Assembly (NCBI GenBank): GCA_001793235.1
Contig: MGHM01000004.1
Coordinates: 1-34,466 of the forward strand
Source: Candidatus Woesebacteria bacterium RIFCSPLOWO2_01_FULL_44_24b
GTDB lineage: Bacteria; Patescibacteriota; Microgenomatia; UBA8517
Direction of reading: 5' to 3'
DNA: 34,466 nucleotides
Shown: one piece after another, positions 1 through 9,668 of the stretch
Numbering within the stretch: position 1 is the stretch's first letter
Layout of the letters: every line of letters starts with the position of its first letter
Notes under the pieces: generated by a model
The model's input: the letters and a program-made list of their open reading frames with translations, nothing else
Told to the model about the DNA's origin: nothing
The model's database searches: none
Translations under genes and position numbers: made by a program

Positions 1-1727
1 ATATCAACCAGTTCAATAGACTGAACAAGCTTACTTGCCAGTTTAGCCGACTGAATTACATCCCCCACTAATTTCCCTTCCGGAATCTCAATAGTTATGT
101 CTTCTATCTGCGGTGGATACTTCGGCACAGGAACATATGTTTTTGTCTTAACTGAATTTTGAAGCTTTTCAACCTTAGATTCATAATAAAAAGCATTATT
201 TACTGGTTCTAAGACCATTTCATGATTTATGTTGAGACTCTCAAATAAAGCCTCTAATACCCCTTTGGCGACTCGATAATCATAGTTAACAAATAGCCCT
301 GCCAGCATCATCTTCTCCAGCGGCAGATTATTTTTCATTGGCTTATATGTATTTGCAATTTCAAATATATGATAAGGTTTTTCAAGTCCTGCGTTTTCCT
401 GAACAGCATTTACAAGCGATGGTTTGAGACTGGTTCTGAGGTATTCCGTGTCCTCTCCTAGAGGGTTTTTGAGCCTAAGGGGGCCGGCTTGCCCGACTAA
501 AGAGTAAGTTAATACTTCTGTTCCTCCAAATCCCTTAAGTGTTTGACGGAGAGCTTCTTCAAACTTAAAAGGAGTATTAAAAACTGGTTCCGGGAGTTCC
601 CCTTTCACAAGTTCACTTGGCAGATTATGATAGCCGTAAATTCTGGCAATTTCTTCGGCCAGGTCTTCGGGAATTGCGATATCGTTTGCCCTAAAAGAAG
701 GGACTTTAACAATCAAATTTCGTCCAGACCATTTTGGATCAAATTGAAGTGCTTTAAGTATCTGTGTAACTTTGTTTTTCTCTAATGTTATTCCAAGAGT
801 TTTCTCGATAAACTCTTTTGAGGTGGCGACAACTTTTGGTTTGTAAGGCCTCGGGTAAATGTCATAAATTTTACTTGCAGGCTCGGCTTTACAAATCTTT
901 CTAAAAAGATCTACCCCTAGGGCCATCGCGGCGGGCACAAGTTCCGGGTCAACCACTTTTTCATTAAGTGTCGCGGCAATCGTCCGGATTCCAAGGCTCA
1001 TTGAGGTTCTCCGGATTTTGACAGCGTTGTTGTTATCAAAGAAGAACAAAACTCTTTTCGTATTTTCGTTTACAACGCTGTTTTTAGTGCCGATTATTCC
1101 AGGTAAGTCAATAATTTCGCCGTCAACATTTTCAAAAACAATATCCCCTCCGGGAAGAGCGAAAGTTTTATTGTCGAAGGAAGTAATCTTCTCGCCCTTT
1201 TTGCTTTCACGCACGATTATCGTATGATTTTTAATTTTGTCATAGTCAAATGCGTGGCATGGGTGGCCCACTGTAATCATTACATAATTAGTTATATCCA
1301 CCACGGCATTAAGGGAGCGCATGCTTGAAGCCTCCAGCCTATCTATCATCCATTTTGGTGACTTCCAGTTTTGAATTTCATCAATAACAACACCAGTTAA
1401 TCTATTTTCTAATTTAGGGCTGGAAACAAGTTTTAAAGGTAATGATTTCTTAACTATTAATTTTTCACTGTTAACTTTTAACTTTTTCAGCTTTGCTGAA
1501 AACCCAAACTGCGGCAATATGGCTGTGGCTTCGCGGGCTATGCCTAAAACGCACGCCGCATCCACCCGGTTTGTGGTCACTTCAATGTGGTAAATATAAT
1601 CATTCTCTGTTTTTGCAAGCTTCTCAACCGAAGGTCCACACAGAGAAAGATATTTGGCAATATCATTCGCTGTTGCTTTAGTATCCAGAAATTCGCGTAA
1701 ATGTGAATCAAGTATTTTTATGTCCAT
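1..1727 (-). CDS. pheT: Phenylalanyl-tRNA synthetase beta subunit (partial, runs off the left edge; absent from the ORF track)
   Basis: Minus-strand frame from ATG at 1727 is open to position 1: MDIKILDSHLREFLDTKATANDIAKYLSLCGPSVEKL...HIEVTTNRVDAACVLGIARE...DITNYVMITVGHPCHAFDYDKI; lies directly after pheS. Confidence 0.93.
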   Translation of the reverse strand, partial: MDIKILDSHLREFLDTKATANDIAKYLSLCGPSVEKLAKTENDYIYHIEVTTNRVDAACVLGIAREATAILPQFGFSAKLKKLKVNSEKLIVKKSLPLKLVSSPKLENRLTGVVIDEIQNWKSPKWMIDRLEASSMRSLNAVVDITNYVMITVGHPCHAFDYDKIKNHTIIVRESKKGEKITSFDNKTFALPGGDIVFENVDGEIIDLPGIIGTKNSVVNENTKRVLFFFDNNNAVKIRRTSMSLGIRTIAATLNEKVVDPELVPAAMALGVDLFRKICKAEPASKIYDIYPRPYKPKVVATSKEFIEKTLGITLEKNKVTQILKALQFDPKWSGRNLIVKVPSFRANDIAIPEDLAEEIARIYGYHNLPSELVKGELPEPVFNTPFKFEEALRQTLKGFGGTEVLTYSLVGQAGPLRLKNPLGEDTEYLRTSLKPSLVNAVQENAGLEKPYHIFEIANTYKPMKNNLPLEKMMLAGLFVNYDYRVAKGVLEALFESLNINHEMVLEPVNNAFYYESKVEKLQNSVKTKTYVPVPKYPPQIEDITIEIPEGKLVGDVIQSAKLASKLVQSIELVD

Positions 1728-1733
1728 CTAATT

Positions 1734-1765
1734 AATTTTTAATTTACAATTTACAATTTTCAAAA
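1734..1765 (+). repeat. AT-rich 32-bp repeat at pheS/pheT junction
   Basis: AATTTTTAATTTACAATTTACAATTTTCAAAA; overlaps pheS stop codon. Confidence 0.75.
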
Positions 1766-2779
1766 CTGATACAGAAAACGCAAGTCTGTGCTGTAAAGAG
1801 TTCTTAAGTCGTCAATTTTAAGGCCGGACTTCATCATTAAAACCCGCTCGACTCCCCAGCCGAAGGCAAAGCCGGTATACTCCTCTGGGCTAATCCCTCC
1901 GTTTTTAAGAACATTAGGGTGAACCATTCCGGCTCCGCCAATCTCAAGCCAACCGCCTTTACAGAGTTTGCAGCCCGTTCCGCCACAAATGTCACAGCTG
2001 ATATCCACTTCAAAAGATGGCTCTGTAAATGGAAAGTTGTATGGCCTGAGTCTCGTTACTCTGTCTTTGCCAAAGTAGGTTTTGGCAAAATAATCGAGCG
2101 TGCCCTTCAAGTGAGTTATAGAGATATTTTTGTCTATAACCAACCCTTCAAACTGATGAAACATTGGGGTGTGGGAGACGTCTGACTGGCGCCTGTAGCA
2201 CTTAGCTATATTAACCATACGAATAGGAGGCTTGGTCCTGGTCATTTCTCTGACTTGCCCCGATGAAGTGTGAGGAGTCAAAACCATTGGCCCATATTTT
2301 GGATGGGCTTTGGCGTCAACCCAGAAGGTCTCCCAATTGTCCCGAGCCGGGTGGTCGGGTTCAAAATTTAAGGCTTCAAAAGCATACCAGTCCCAGTCCA
2401 CTTCCGGATAACGGACGCGCACAAAGCCAATCCTCGAAAAAATTTCACTAATTTCGGCTATAGCTTGAGACACCAAATGCGTGTGCCCCATTGGAGGTTT
2501 GACTCCGGGGATAGTCGGGTCAAAACCCACTTTTTCATCGCTCAATTTAGCTGCTGCTTCAATAATTTGGGCTTCGATTGACTGCTTTGTTTCATTTATA
2601 AGCTGGCCCAAACTTGCGCGCTCGTGGGCCGGTGCATCTTTAATTTTTTTAATGAGGCTTGTGAGTTTACCGCTTCTTCCAAGATAACTTACACGCAGCT
2701 CTTCCAGCTCCTCCGGCGACTCCACGTCAGACACCAAAGCTACAAATTCGTTTCGAATGTTTCTGATTTCGTCCTGCAT
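1760..2779 (-). CDS. pheS: Phenylalanyl-tRNA synthetase alpha subunit
   Basis: ORF 339 aa; class II aaRS motifs incl. HTSSGQVREM, FHQFEGLVID, GGWLEIGGAGMVHPNVL, GFAFGWGVERVLM. Confidence 0.97.
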   Translation of the reverse strand: MQDEIRNIRNEFVALVSDVESPEELEELRVSYLGRSGKLTSLIKKIKDAPAHERASLGQLINETKQSIEAQIIEAAAKLSDEKVGFDPTIPGVKPPMGHTHLVSQAIAEISEIFSRIGFVRVRYPEVDWDWYAFEALNFEPDHPARDNWETFWVDAKAHPKYGPMVLTPHTSSGQVREMTRTKPPIRMVNIAKCYRRQSDVSHTPMFHQFEGLVIDKNISITHLKGTLDYFAKTYFGKDRVTRLRPYNFPFTEPSFEVDISCDICGGTGCKLCKGGWLEIGGAGMVHPNVLKNGGISPEEYTGFAFGWGVERVLMMKSGLKIDDLRTLYSTDLRFLYQF

Positions 2780-2791
2780 AGGAGTGCAGGC

Positions 2792-3130
2792 TTATTTTAC
2801 CTTAGAAATAATCTCTTTGAAAGCCTCGGGGTCGGTTATTGCAATATCGCTTAGAATTTTTCGGTCCAATTCAATTTTTGCATTCTTAAGACCATTTATT
2901 AGTTTGCTGTAGCTCATGTCGTGCTCGCGTGCCGCGGCATTGAGGCGCACTATCCAAAGCGAACGCAAATCGCGTTTTCTGAGTTTCCTGCCCGAATAAG
3001 CATATTGCCCTGCGTGCATTAATGCCTCTTTGGCAGCTTTTATTCGTGTTTGGCGCGCTTGCTTAAAGCCGCGAGCCGCGCTTCGAACTTTTCGGTGCCG
3101 TCTTGCGGCGATTGATTTAACTCTTGCCAC
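2792..3130 (-). CDS. rplT: 50S ribosomal protein L20
   Basis: 112 aa; [33 protein letters not shown]..., follows rpmI. Confidence 0.96.
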   Translation of the reverse strand: MARVKSIAARRHRKVRSAARGFKQARQTRIKAAKEALMHAGQYAYSGRKLRKRDLRSLWIVRLNAAAREHDMSYSKLINGLKNAKIELDRKILSDIAITDPEAFKEIISKVK

Positions 3131-3335
3131 TGCTTGCCTTTCTTAAACCCATTCCTTTTCTTAATTTCTTGGCGTAAAAACCTTTAACTTCTACAGGGCG
3201 CCCTTGAGCGCGTCTCTTTTTACTTGAACGCTTGACGTTCAGGTGGCTTGTAAAAGCCCGGCCGCGCAAGATTTTTCCACGCTTGGTAACCTTAAATCTT
3301 TTGGCAGCAGATTTTCTGGTTTTTTGCTTTGGCAT
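3117..3335 (-). CDS. rpmI: 50S ribosomal protein L35
   Basis: 72 aa; [32 protein letters not shown]. Confidence 0.95.
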   Translation of the reverse strand: MPKQKTRKSAAKRFKVTKRGKILRGRAFTSHLNVKRSSKKRRAQGRPVEVKGFYAKKLRKGMGLRKASSGKS

Positions 3336-3340
3336 TTTAG

Positions 3341-3892
3341 TTACTTTACTGCAGGAATTGTACTTGTTTCCGGCTTTTTTTTCAAGGGCGAGACCACCAT
3401 TGCCAGATGCCGCCCCAGAAATTTTGGCTCCATATCGATATTAACATTGTGCTTAAGGCTCTCAATTATCTCTCGTAAAAGCTCATAGCCTCGCCCTCGG
3501 CTGTCCATATGTCTGCCTTTAAAGACAACCACAACACGCACTTTGTGTTTGTGCTCCAAGTAATCGTCAATTTTCCTTATTCTTGTGTTGTAGTCCCCCT
3601 CGGCTATAAAGGGGCTGAATCTCACTTCCTTGAGCTCCGCTGCTTTGGCCTTTTTCTTCTGCTCACGGGATTTTTTCTCCTCAATATAAAGAAACTTACC
3701 GATCTCAATTATCTTGGCCACGGGTGGATTTGCGTTTGGCGCTATCTCAACAAGATCAATCCCTGACTTCTCGGCTATCGCAATAGCCTCATCACGGGAC
3801 ATAAGCCCCATCATTTTTCCTTCGGAATCGATAACTCGAAGCTCTACGGGCCTGATTTCCTTATTTACTTTCCAGTGTCTCTTTTTATTCAA
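3341..3892 (-). CDS. infC: Translation initiation factor IF-3 (TTG start)
   Basis: 183 aa; [53 protein letters not shown]; infC-rpmI-rplT order. Confidence 0.95.
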   Translation of the reverse strand: MNKKRHWKVNKEIRPVELRVIDSEGKMMGLMSRDEAIAIAEKSGIDLVEIAPNANPPVAKIIEIGKFLYIEEKKSREQKKKAKAAELKEVRFSPFIAEGDYNTRIRKIDDYLEHKHKVRVVVVFKGRHMDSRGRGYELLREIIESLKHNVNIDMEPKFLGRHLAMVVSPLKKKPETSTIPAVK

Positions 3893-3963
3893 CTTAAGCT
3901 AACCTCACACGCTTTTGCTGCGTGAACTGAAATATTGTAACAAAATTGGGGTTTAATCACAAA

Positions 3964-5706
3964 TTAGTTAATAACCCTCTTATCAATTTCCTCTTTAATA
4001 TTTTTGATAAATTCATCTACGTCTTGCATTCCATAGTCCTTCCCAGACCTTCCCCGTTCTGCGACTTTGTTTTCTTTTTCCTCTTTATCACCAATTATAA
4101 GCATGTACGGCACTTTTTCATTTTGAGCATCGCGTATTTTGGCGTTTAAGGTTTCATTCCTGTCATCTACTTCAGTTCTAATTAACTCAGTTCTAAGCTT
4201 CTCATAAACTTTTTGAGCGTAGCTCAAATTACGCTCAGTAATTGGCAAAACTTTGACTTGAACTGGTGATAGCCATGTTGGGAATGCACCACCGGTAGAC
4301 TCCAGCAAATTTGCAATAAACCTTCCGTATGAGCCCAATATTGCCCTATGAATCATGACAGGAGTTTTTTCTGTCCCATCACGGTCTGTGTAGGTCAAAC
4401 CAAAACGCTTGGGCATTGCGAAATCAAGCTGCACAGTTCCCAATTGCCTGTCATTCCCTAGTGTATCTTTGAGCATAACATCAATTTTAGGTCCGTAAAG
4501 TGCCGCCTCGCCCACCATAACCTTACCATTGAGGCTCATTTCTTCGTTAATTTTTGTGAGAATATTTTCAGCTTCATCCCAATCGGATTCTTCACCTATG
4601 TATTTTTCAGGAGTATTTTTATCTCTAAATGATAGAGATACCCAGTGCTTGCCCCACATGTTAAGCATTGTATAAAACTTTTCTACTGCTTTGACCAAAT
4701 TTGTTGCCTCGGAATGGATCTGCTCAACTGTACAAAAAGTGTGGCCATCGTCTATTTCAAACGACCTTGTACGGTTCAGTCCGCCGATGACCCCCGGTTT
4801 TTCATCACGATGCTGCTGGGTGGACTCGATATAGCTTATTGGTAAGTCTCTGTAGCTTCGCGGGCGTGAGGCGTAAATTTGGGTGTGATGAGGGCAATTA
4901 ACCGGTTTTAGGACAAATTCTTCTTTATAATGGCTTTTGACGACAAATAGCTCGTCTTTAAACTTTTCTGCGTGCCCTGAGAGTTTATAAAGATCAAGCT
5001 TGGCTAAATGAGGGATGTCTACCTCTTGTGCTCCGAACTCTTTGCATATTTCCATTAAAGCCTTTTTGAGCTCATTTATTATAATTGTTCCTTTTGGCGT
5101 GTACATAACAAAGCCTTTGCCAACTAAGTCGGAAAATGCAAAGAGATCCAGTTTCTTGCCAAGAACGCGGTGATCATTTTCTTTAGCTTTTTCTACTTCG
5201 AGAAGATAATCATCTAATTCTTTTTGAGTTGGGAAGGCAGTTCCATAAATGCGTGTGAGCATTGGGTTTTTCTCGCTTCCTCGCCAGTAAGCACCGGCAA
5301 TGGAAAGAAGTTTAAAGTGTTTTAGCTCTTCTTTGGGGTTATCAATATGTCCACCGCGGCACAGGTCCCGGAAATTTCCGGACTGAAAGATAGTGAGCCC
5401 GTCTTTGGCATATTCTTCAATCAGTTCTTTTTTATATTTATTATTGCTGAATTGTTCAATTGCTTCATTGCTGGAAACCTCAATGCGTTCAAAGCTGGCC
5501 CAGCTTTTCACCAATTCGTGCATTTTCTCTTCAATGCGGGGCAAGTCCTCTTCAGAAATTTTGAGGTTGTCAAAGTCATAATAAAAGCCGTTTTCAATAG
5601 AAGGCCCGATAGTTGGCTTGGCATCAGGATAAAGCTCAAGGACAGCCGCAGCCAGTAAGTGCGCGGCTGAGTGGCGAAGGTTGTCTAAGTATGATTGGTC
5701 AGCCAT
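3964..5706 (-). CDS. thrS: Threonyl-tRNA synthetase without N-terminal TGS domain
   Basis: 580 aa; begins at editing domain (LRHSAAHLLAAAVLELYPDAKPTIGPSIENGFYYDFD); catalytic KPVNCPHHTQIY, HRAILGSYGRFIANLLE. Confidence 0.95.
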   Translation of the reverse strand: MADQSYLDNLRHSAAHLLAAAVLELYPDAKPTIGPSIENGFYYDFDNLKISEEDLPRIEEKMHELVKSWASFERIEVSSNEAIEQFSNNKYKKELIEEYAKDGLTIFQSGNFRDLCRGGHIDNPKEELKHFKLLSIAGAYWRGSEKNPMLTRIYGTAFPTQKELDDYLLEVEKAKENDHRVLGKKLDLFAFSDLVGKGFVMYTPKGTIIINELKKALMEICKEFGAQEVDIPHLAKLDLYKLSGHAEKFKDELFVVKSHYKEEFVLKPVNCPHHTQIYASRPRSYRDLPISYIESTQQHRDEKPGVIGGLNRTRSFEIDDGHTFCTVEQIHSEATNLVKAVEKFYTMLNMWGKHWVSLSFRDKNTPEKYIGEESDWDEAENILTKINEEMSLNGKVMVGEAALYGPKIDVMLKDTLGNDRQLGTVQLDFAMPKRFGLTYTDRDGTEKTPVMIHRAILGSYGRFIANLLESTGGAFPTWLSPVQVKVLPITERNLSYAQKVYEKLRTELIRTEVDDRNETLNAKIRDAQNEKVPYMLIIGDKEEKENKVAERGRSGKDYGMQDVDEFIKNIKEEIDKRVIN

Positions 5707-5774
5707 GTTTCTATTATAACTAAAAAAATCCCTTTTGGGGAGCTATTCAGGAGAAATAAATAACAACTCCCACC

Positions 5775-6551
5775 CTAGGCGGCAGTAGTTGTGGTAGTCT
5801 CAGGCCTTTTTGCAATTATAGTTAGCCTTGCATATGGTTCTGGAAGTGTAAACTCGGCCCTTCTTTGACGGTCCTCTTCGTCTACTTCGTCGGGAATACG
5901 AAGTTCTTCAACTTCTTCGACAACAAACCCTGCTTCTTTAAATGCCTTTTTCTGTTCATCAACACTTCTTACGTAGTTACTAAATTTATCTTCACTCCAA
6001 GGACCGCGGGTAGTAACTTCAGCGCTTCCTTCTTTAGCGCCGTATTTAGCTTCGTATCTTTTCGGGTGAGTAGTGACACAGACAAAAACTCCGCCTGGTT
6101 TCATTGAAGATAAAATGTTGTCAAGTGCTTGGGGATATTTATCTTTATCTAAAAATTCGGCCACCATTACCATAATTGCCAAATCATTTCGCTCTGGGGC
6201 TAGCTTATGGGCACTTATGTCTCCAACTTCGAAACTTGCTTCGGGTATTTCGCTTTTTGCGATCTTTACCTGTTCCGGGGATATTTCAACACCAAGGATG
6301 TTTTCAGCTTTAAAACCTTCTTCAATGAGTGTGTTTACATTTCGGCCACTTGCGCTCCCTATATCAAGAACACTGAGAGCGCCCCTGTCGCCAGTAAAAT
6401 GCTCGTCCATTGCTTTTTCTAGGGACGGACGGACAATATATTTATAGGTGAGCAATTCCGGAGCTTTGCTGCGAAAATCTTTTGCAGCCTTGTCGTAAAC
6501 TTGTTTGCTATCTCTTTGGTCAACTTGTTCTGTGGCCATATTGATATTCAT
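5775..6551 (-). CDS. Class I SAM-dependent methyltransferase
   Basis: 258 aa; SVLDIGSASGRNVNTLIEEGFKAENILGVEISPEQV motif I; true start may be internal M (MATEQV). Confidence 0.8.
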   Translation of the reverse strand: MNINMATEQVDQRDSKQVYDKAAKDFRSKAPELLTYKYIVRPSLEKAMDEHFTGDRGALSVLDIGSASGRNVNTLIEEGFKAENILGVEISPEQVKIAKSEIPEASFEVGDISAHKLAPERNDLAIMVMVAEFLDKDKYPQALDNILSSMKPGGVFVCVTTHPKRYEAKYGAKEGSAEVTTRGPWSEDKFSNYVRSVDEQKKAFKEAGFVVEEVEELRIPDEVDEEDRQRRAEFTLPEPYARLTIIAKRPETTTTTAA

Positions 6552-6579
6552 ATTATACCCAGGTTTTTGGAATATACAA

Positions 6580-7398
6580 TCATTTTTTAATATAGACGCT
6601 TAAGTCTCCAAATTGTCCGTGTTCTGCCCCTTTTAAGTGATAATCTTTTATATGTTCAAAGTTGTTGAGAAATCCCGTTTTCTCCATATCTAAAATCTGC
6701 CCACTAGGCCCAAGTATCAAAAAGGTTCCTGGTCTGATTATTTCATTCCACTGTTCTTGCGAATCAACCAAGAATCGGTCTGAAGGGAACCAATATATGA
6801 CATCGGCAATTAGTTTCCCATTTTCATCCAATAAGCCTTTGTTTAAAGCGTGAACTACATCTTTGTTTTTTTCTATAACTTCATCTATCTCTTCTTGAGG
6901 TGTCCCGAGAAAAACCTGCCTTTCTTTATATTTCTGTTGAACCGCTGGCCAGTGCTTGCTCGTATAATAGGAGCCGGGAATAAGTTTTACGGAGCCTTCT
7001 ATGAGAGTGCCCGCCTCTTCCAGCTTTCTTATATTTTCCTCTGACCAACTATTTAGTTGGGGTTTATACTCCACTCCATAGCAGTTGGAAAAGGCTTCAG
7101 TAGAAGCTGCGCTAGTTGGAATCATTCCATCGCCAGAACCTAGATCTAAAAATATAGGTTTTCTATTGCCTCTTTCTTGAAAATTTCTGGCAACAGTTTC
7201 AAAAGTCCGTCGCAGAAATCCAAAAGCAGCCCCTGGATTTTCCTTCCATGTAGGGTACCATCCCCCGATATCTTTATGCATTCGTGTCTTTGGGGGCCAT
7301 TTCCATTCCGGTAAAACTTCTGATTCTGCAAAATCTGCTAGTTTTTTAGCAACTTCATCGTTTTGCTCAATTTCCGGTTTACTGTTTGGGTCTTCCAC
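6580..7398 (-). CDS. SAM-dependent methyltransferase-like protein
   Basis: 272 aa; PIFLDLGSGDGMIPTSAA glycine-rich motif; GTG start. Confidence 0.6.
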   Translation of the reverse strand: MEDPNSKPEIEQNDEVAKKLADFAESEVLPEWKWPPKTRMHKDIGGWYPTWKENPGAAFGFLRRTFETVARNFQERGNRKPIFLDLGSGDGMIPTSAASTEAFSNCYGVEYKPQLNSWSEENIRKLEEAGTLIEGSVKLIPGSYYTSKHWPAVQQKYKERQVFLGTPQEEIDEVIEKNKDVVHALNKGLLDENGKLIADVIYWFPSDRFLVDSQEQWNEIIRPGTFLILGPSGQILDMEKTGFLNNFEHIKDYHLKGAEHGQFGDLSVYIKK

Positions 7399-7408
7399 TA
7401 TGTATGAA

Positions 7409-7609
7409 TTATCTGCTCTCTAAACTCCTCTGTGTTTGCTCCACCACATCTGCCATAAAGTTTCCGATAATTGGCACTGTGTCAACTTGGGATAAAAATG
7501 CAATTGCGAAAGTGGAAACAACTGCAAAGCCGATGGTGACGCCAATTGACCAGAAAATTCCGCCAAGAATCCCCTTTTTGGCATGCTCCGCAAGCTCCTT
7601 TTTGGTCAT
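7409..7609 (-). CDS. Small single-pass membrane protein (DUF5665-like, tentative)
   Basis: 66 aa; amphipathic N-term then hydrophobic segment GILGGIFWSIGVTIGFAVVSTFAIAFL; 10 bp from next minus gene. Confidence 0.6.
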   Translation of the reverse strand: MTKKELAEHAKKGILGGIFWSIGVTIGFAVVSTFAIAFLSQVDTVPIIGNFMADVVEQTQRSLESR

Positions 7610-7652
7610 AAATTATTGTAGACGATTTACTTGCTCTATGCCATAATGGCTT

Positions 7653-7880
7653 ATGACAAGGGACACTAAATTACTTCAGGCAATAGTTGATAGTGTATCG
7701 GCCGTACGTACAGATATTCAGAATCTCAAGGATGAAGTTAAACAAGTTGAGCTTAGACTCGGGAAGAAAATAGAAACTGTCGAAAAAAGATTAACAGACA
7801 GAATCAATAAAATTGGATCAAGCGTGGCATACTTAGAAGACGACACTCCATTAGTGCGCTTTAGTCTGCAAGTCCCATAG
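7653..7880 (+). CDS. Small coiled-coil protein
   Basis: 75 aa heptad-rich: AVRTDIQNLKDEVKQVELRLGKKIETVEKRLTDRINKIGSSVAYLEDD; -10-like box upstream; 3' end overlaps ABC gene. Confidence 0.55.
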   Translation: MTRDTKLLQAIVDSVSAVRTDIQNLKDEVKQVELRLGKKIETVEKRLTDRINKIGSSVAYLEDDTPLVRFSLQVP

Positions 7881-9581
7881 ATACTTATACAAACTTCCCT
7901 CTTTATCCAAAAGCTCGCCATGAGTGCCAATTTCTTTTATTTTTCCCTTGCTCATGACAACAATTTTATCCGCCTTCATGACAGTTGAAAGCCTGTGGGC
8001 AATAATTATTGTGGTTTTATTTTTGGAAGCGCGCCAGAATGCATCTTGGATGAGCTTTTCAGACTCACTATCCAAGTGGCTCGTGGCTTCGTCGAAAATT
8101 ATTATGTCCGGGTCCGCAAGAATCATTCGGGCAATGGCTACGCGCTGCTTCTGCCCGCCTGAAAGCTTAATTCCCCGCTCGCCAACATTGGTATTGTAGC
8201 CTTTGGGCATTGTCTCTATAAAGTCGTGAATATTGGCCATTTTAGCAGCTGCAATAAGCTCTTTATTAGTTGCTTCGGGACTGCCGTATTTGATGTTGTA
8301 GCCAATTGTGTTATTAAAAAGAATCGGCTCTTGAGGAACTACTCCCATGTGAGATCTGAGTTCTTGCTTGGTAACTTTTGAAATATCAATATCATCTATT
8401 TCGATCTTGCCAGAGTCAAGGTCGTAAAAGCGCATCAAGGCTTTGACCATGGTGGTTTTACCGCCACCACTTCGGCCAACTAAAGCGATTGATTGGCCCT
8501 GTCTTATGGTAAGACTTACGCCCTTTAATGCGTTCTTTTGCCCACCTTTGTAGGAAAAATAAACGTTGTCAAAAATTATTTCTCCTTTCACCTGTGTAAA
8601 ATTAAGTGGATTCTCGGAGTCCTTGACCAGGATATTTTCATCCAGGAGACCGAAGTAGCGCTCCATGTCGACAAAGTTTTTGGCTATATCCCGGAGTGCA
8701 AATACTAAATCAAATATCTGGGGATAAAATGATGCGGTGAAGCCTGCAACCAGCACAAAGTCGCCTATTGTAATTTCATTGTTTAATGCCAGTCTAAGGG
8801 ACAAGAATAAAGTTATAAAAATTCCCACTGTCATTATCCCGCCGACACTTAGGTCAAAATAACGAAAACTGATGCCATAGTCCCACAGATGTTTCTTCCA
8901 AGGGCCAAATACATTTTGAAGGCGGGCTCTTTCCCAGTTTTCCTTGGCAAAAAGCTTAACAGTCTCAAAATTAACAAAATTGTCGACAATTACATCTGAA
9001 ACATCGTCTTCAGCGCGGTTGAAAAGTGTTCTGATCCTGATGTTTTTTCCAATTATAAATTTAATTGTCAAAAGGAGTGCAAAAACTGAAGTACCGATAG
9101 ACAGGCCAATTCTAATGTCAAGCGCAGATAAAAAGAAAAACATTACGAAAAACTCAATTACAACCCAAAAAATTCTAAAATGAATTGCATGGAATAAGTT
9201 AAAGTAGCTTCCGTCTCCGCGTTTGACTGCACTAATTAGAGAACCGGTACTTTTGGAGGCATGGAAGGCAAAGTCTAAGTCGTGAACTTTCTTAAATACG
9301 TCAATTCTGGTGTCTGAGGCCGCGTCTATTAAAAGCAAGTCTCCGAGTTGGAAAGTAAGCGCACTTAAACCTGTCGCCACTAAACGCACGATTACATAGA
9401 CCACCAGTATGTTTATGAGCACTTGTTCATTCAAGTCTGGGAGTTTGTCAACGAAAAGTTTATAGAAATATGGAGTTAAGCTGTGAAGGATTGCACTTAC
9501 AACAATGAGCAATAAAACCAATCCGAAGATAAATCTTCGGCGAGCCAGATAGCGATAGTAAACACGCAAAATATTTAGCAT
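7851..9581 (-). CDS. ABC transporter, fused permease/ATPase (MsbA/lipid-exporter-like)
   Basis: Walker A GRSGGGKTT, signature LSGGQKQRVAIARMIL, Walker B IIIFDEATSHLD, H-loop AHRLST; start placed at MLNILRVYYRYL because the longer ORF (to 9704) overlaps tRNA-Ala. Confidence 0.93.
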   Translation of the reverse strand: MLNILRVYYRYLARRRFIFGLVLLLIVVSAILHSLTPYFYKLFVDKLPDLNEQVLINILVVYVIVRLVATGLSALTFQLGDLLLIDAASDTRIDVFKKVHDLDFAFHASKSTGSLISAVKRGDGSYFNLFHAIHFRIFWVVIEFFVMFFFLSALDIRIGLSIGTSVFALLLTIKFIIGKNIRIRTLFNRAEDDVSDVIVDNFVNFETVKLFAKENWERARLQNVFGPWKKHLWDYGISFRYFDLSVGGIMTVGIFITLFLSLRLALNNEITIGDFVLVAGFTASFYPQIFDLVFALRDIAKNFVDMERYFGLLDENILVKDSENPLNFTQVKGEIIFDNVYFSYKGGQKNALKGVSLTIRQGQSIALVGRSGGGKTTMVKALMRFYDLDSGKIEIDDIDISKVTKQELRSHMGVVPQEPILFNNTIGYNIKYGSPEATNKELIAAAKMANIHDFIETMPKGYNTNVGERGIKLSGGQKQRVAIARMILADPDIIIFDEATSHLDSESEKLIQDAFWRASKNKTTIIIAHRLSTVMKADKIVVMSKGKIKEIGTHGELLDKEGSLYKYLWDLQTKAH

Positions 9582-9668
9582 AAGTGGGAAGTGGCCCGCA
9601 AATTGCTTCGTAAGCGGGCCTAACCTCGCTTTCATGCAAAATGCAAGCATAGCATGAAATTTGCGAGG

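Noticed and set aside
543-1681. Plus-strand ORFs 543-785, 1018-1227, 1493-1681
   Set aside because: They lie antisense to the clearly coding pheT frame and show low-complexity, non-conserved-looking sequence
5707-5775. T-box upstream of thrS or pheS
   Set aside because: No T-box sequence or room for a specifier stem; only a short hairpin with T run that more likely terminates the upstream methyltransferase gene
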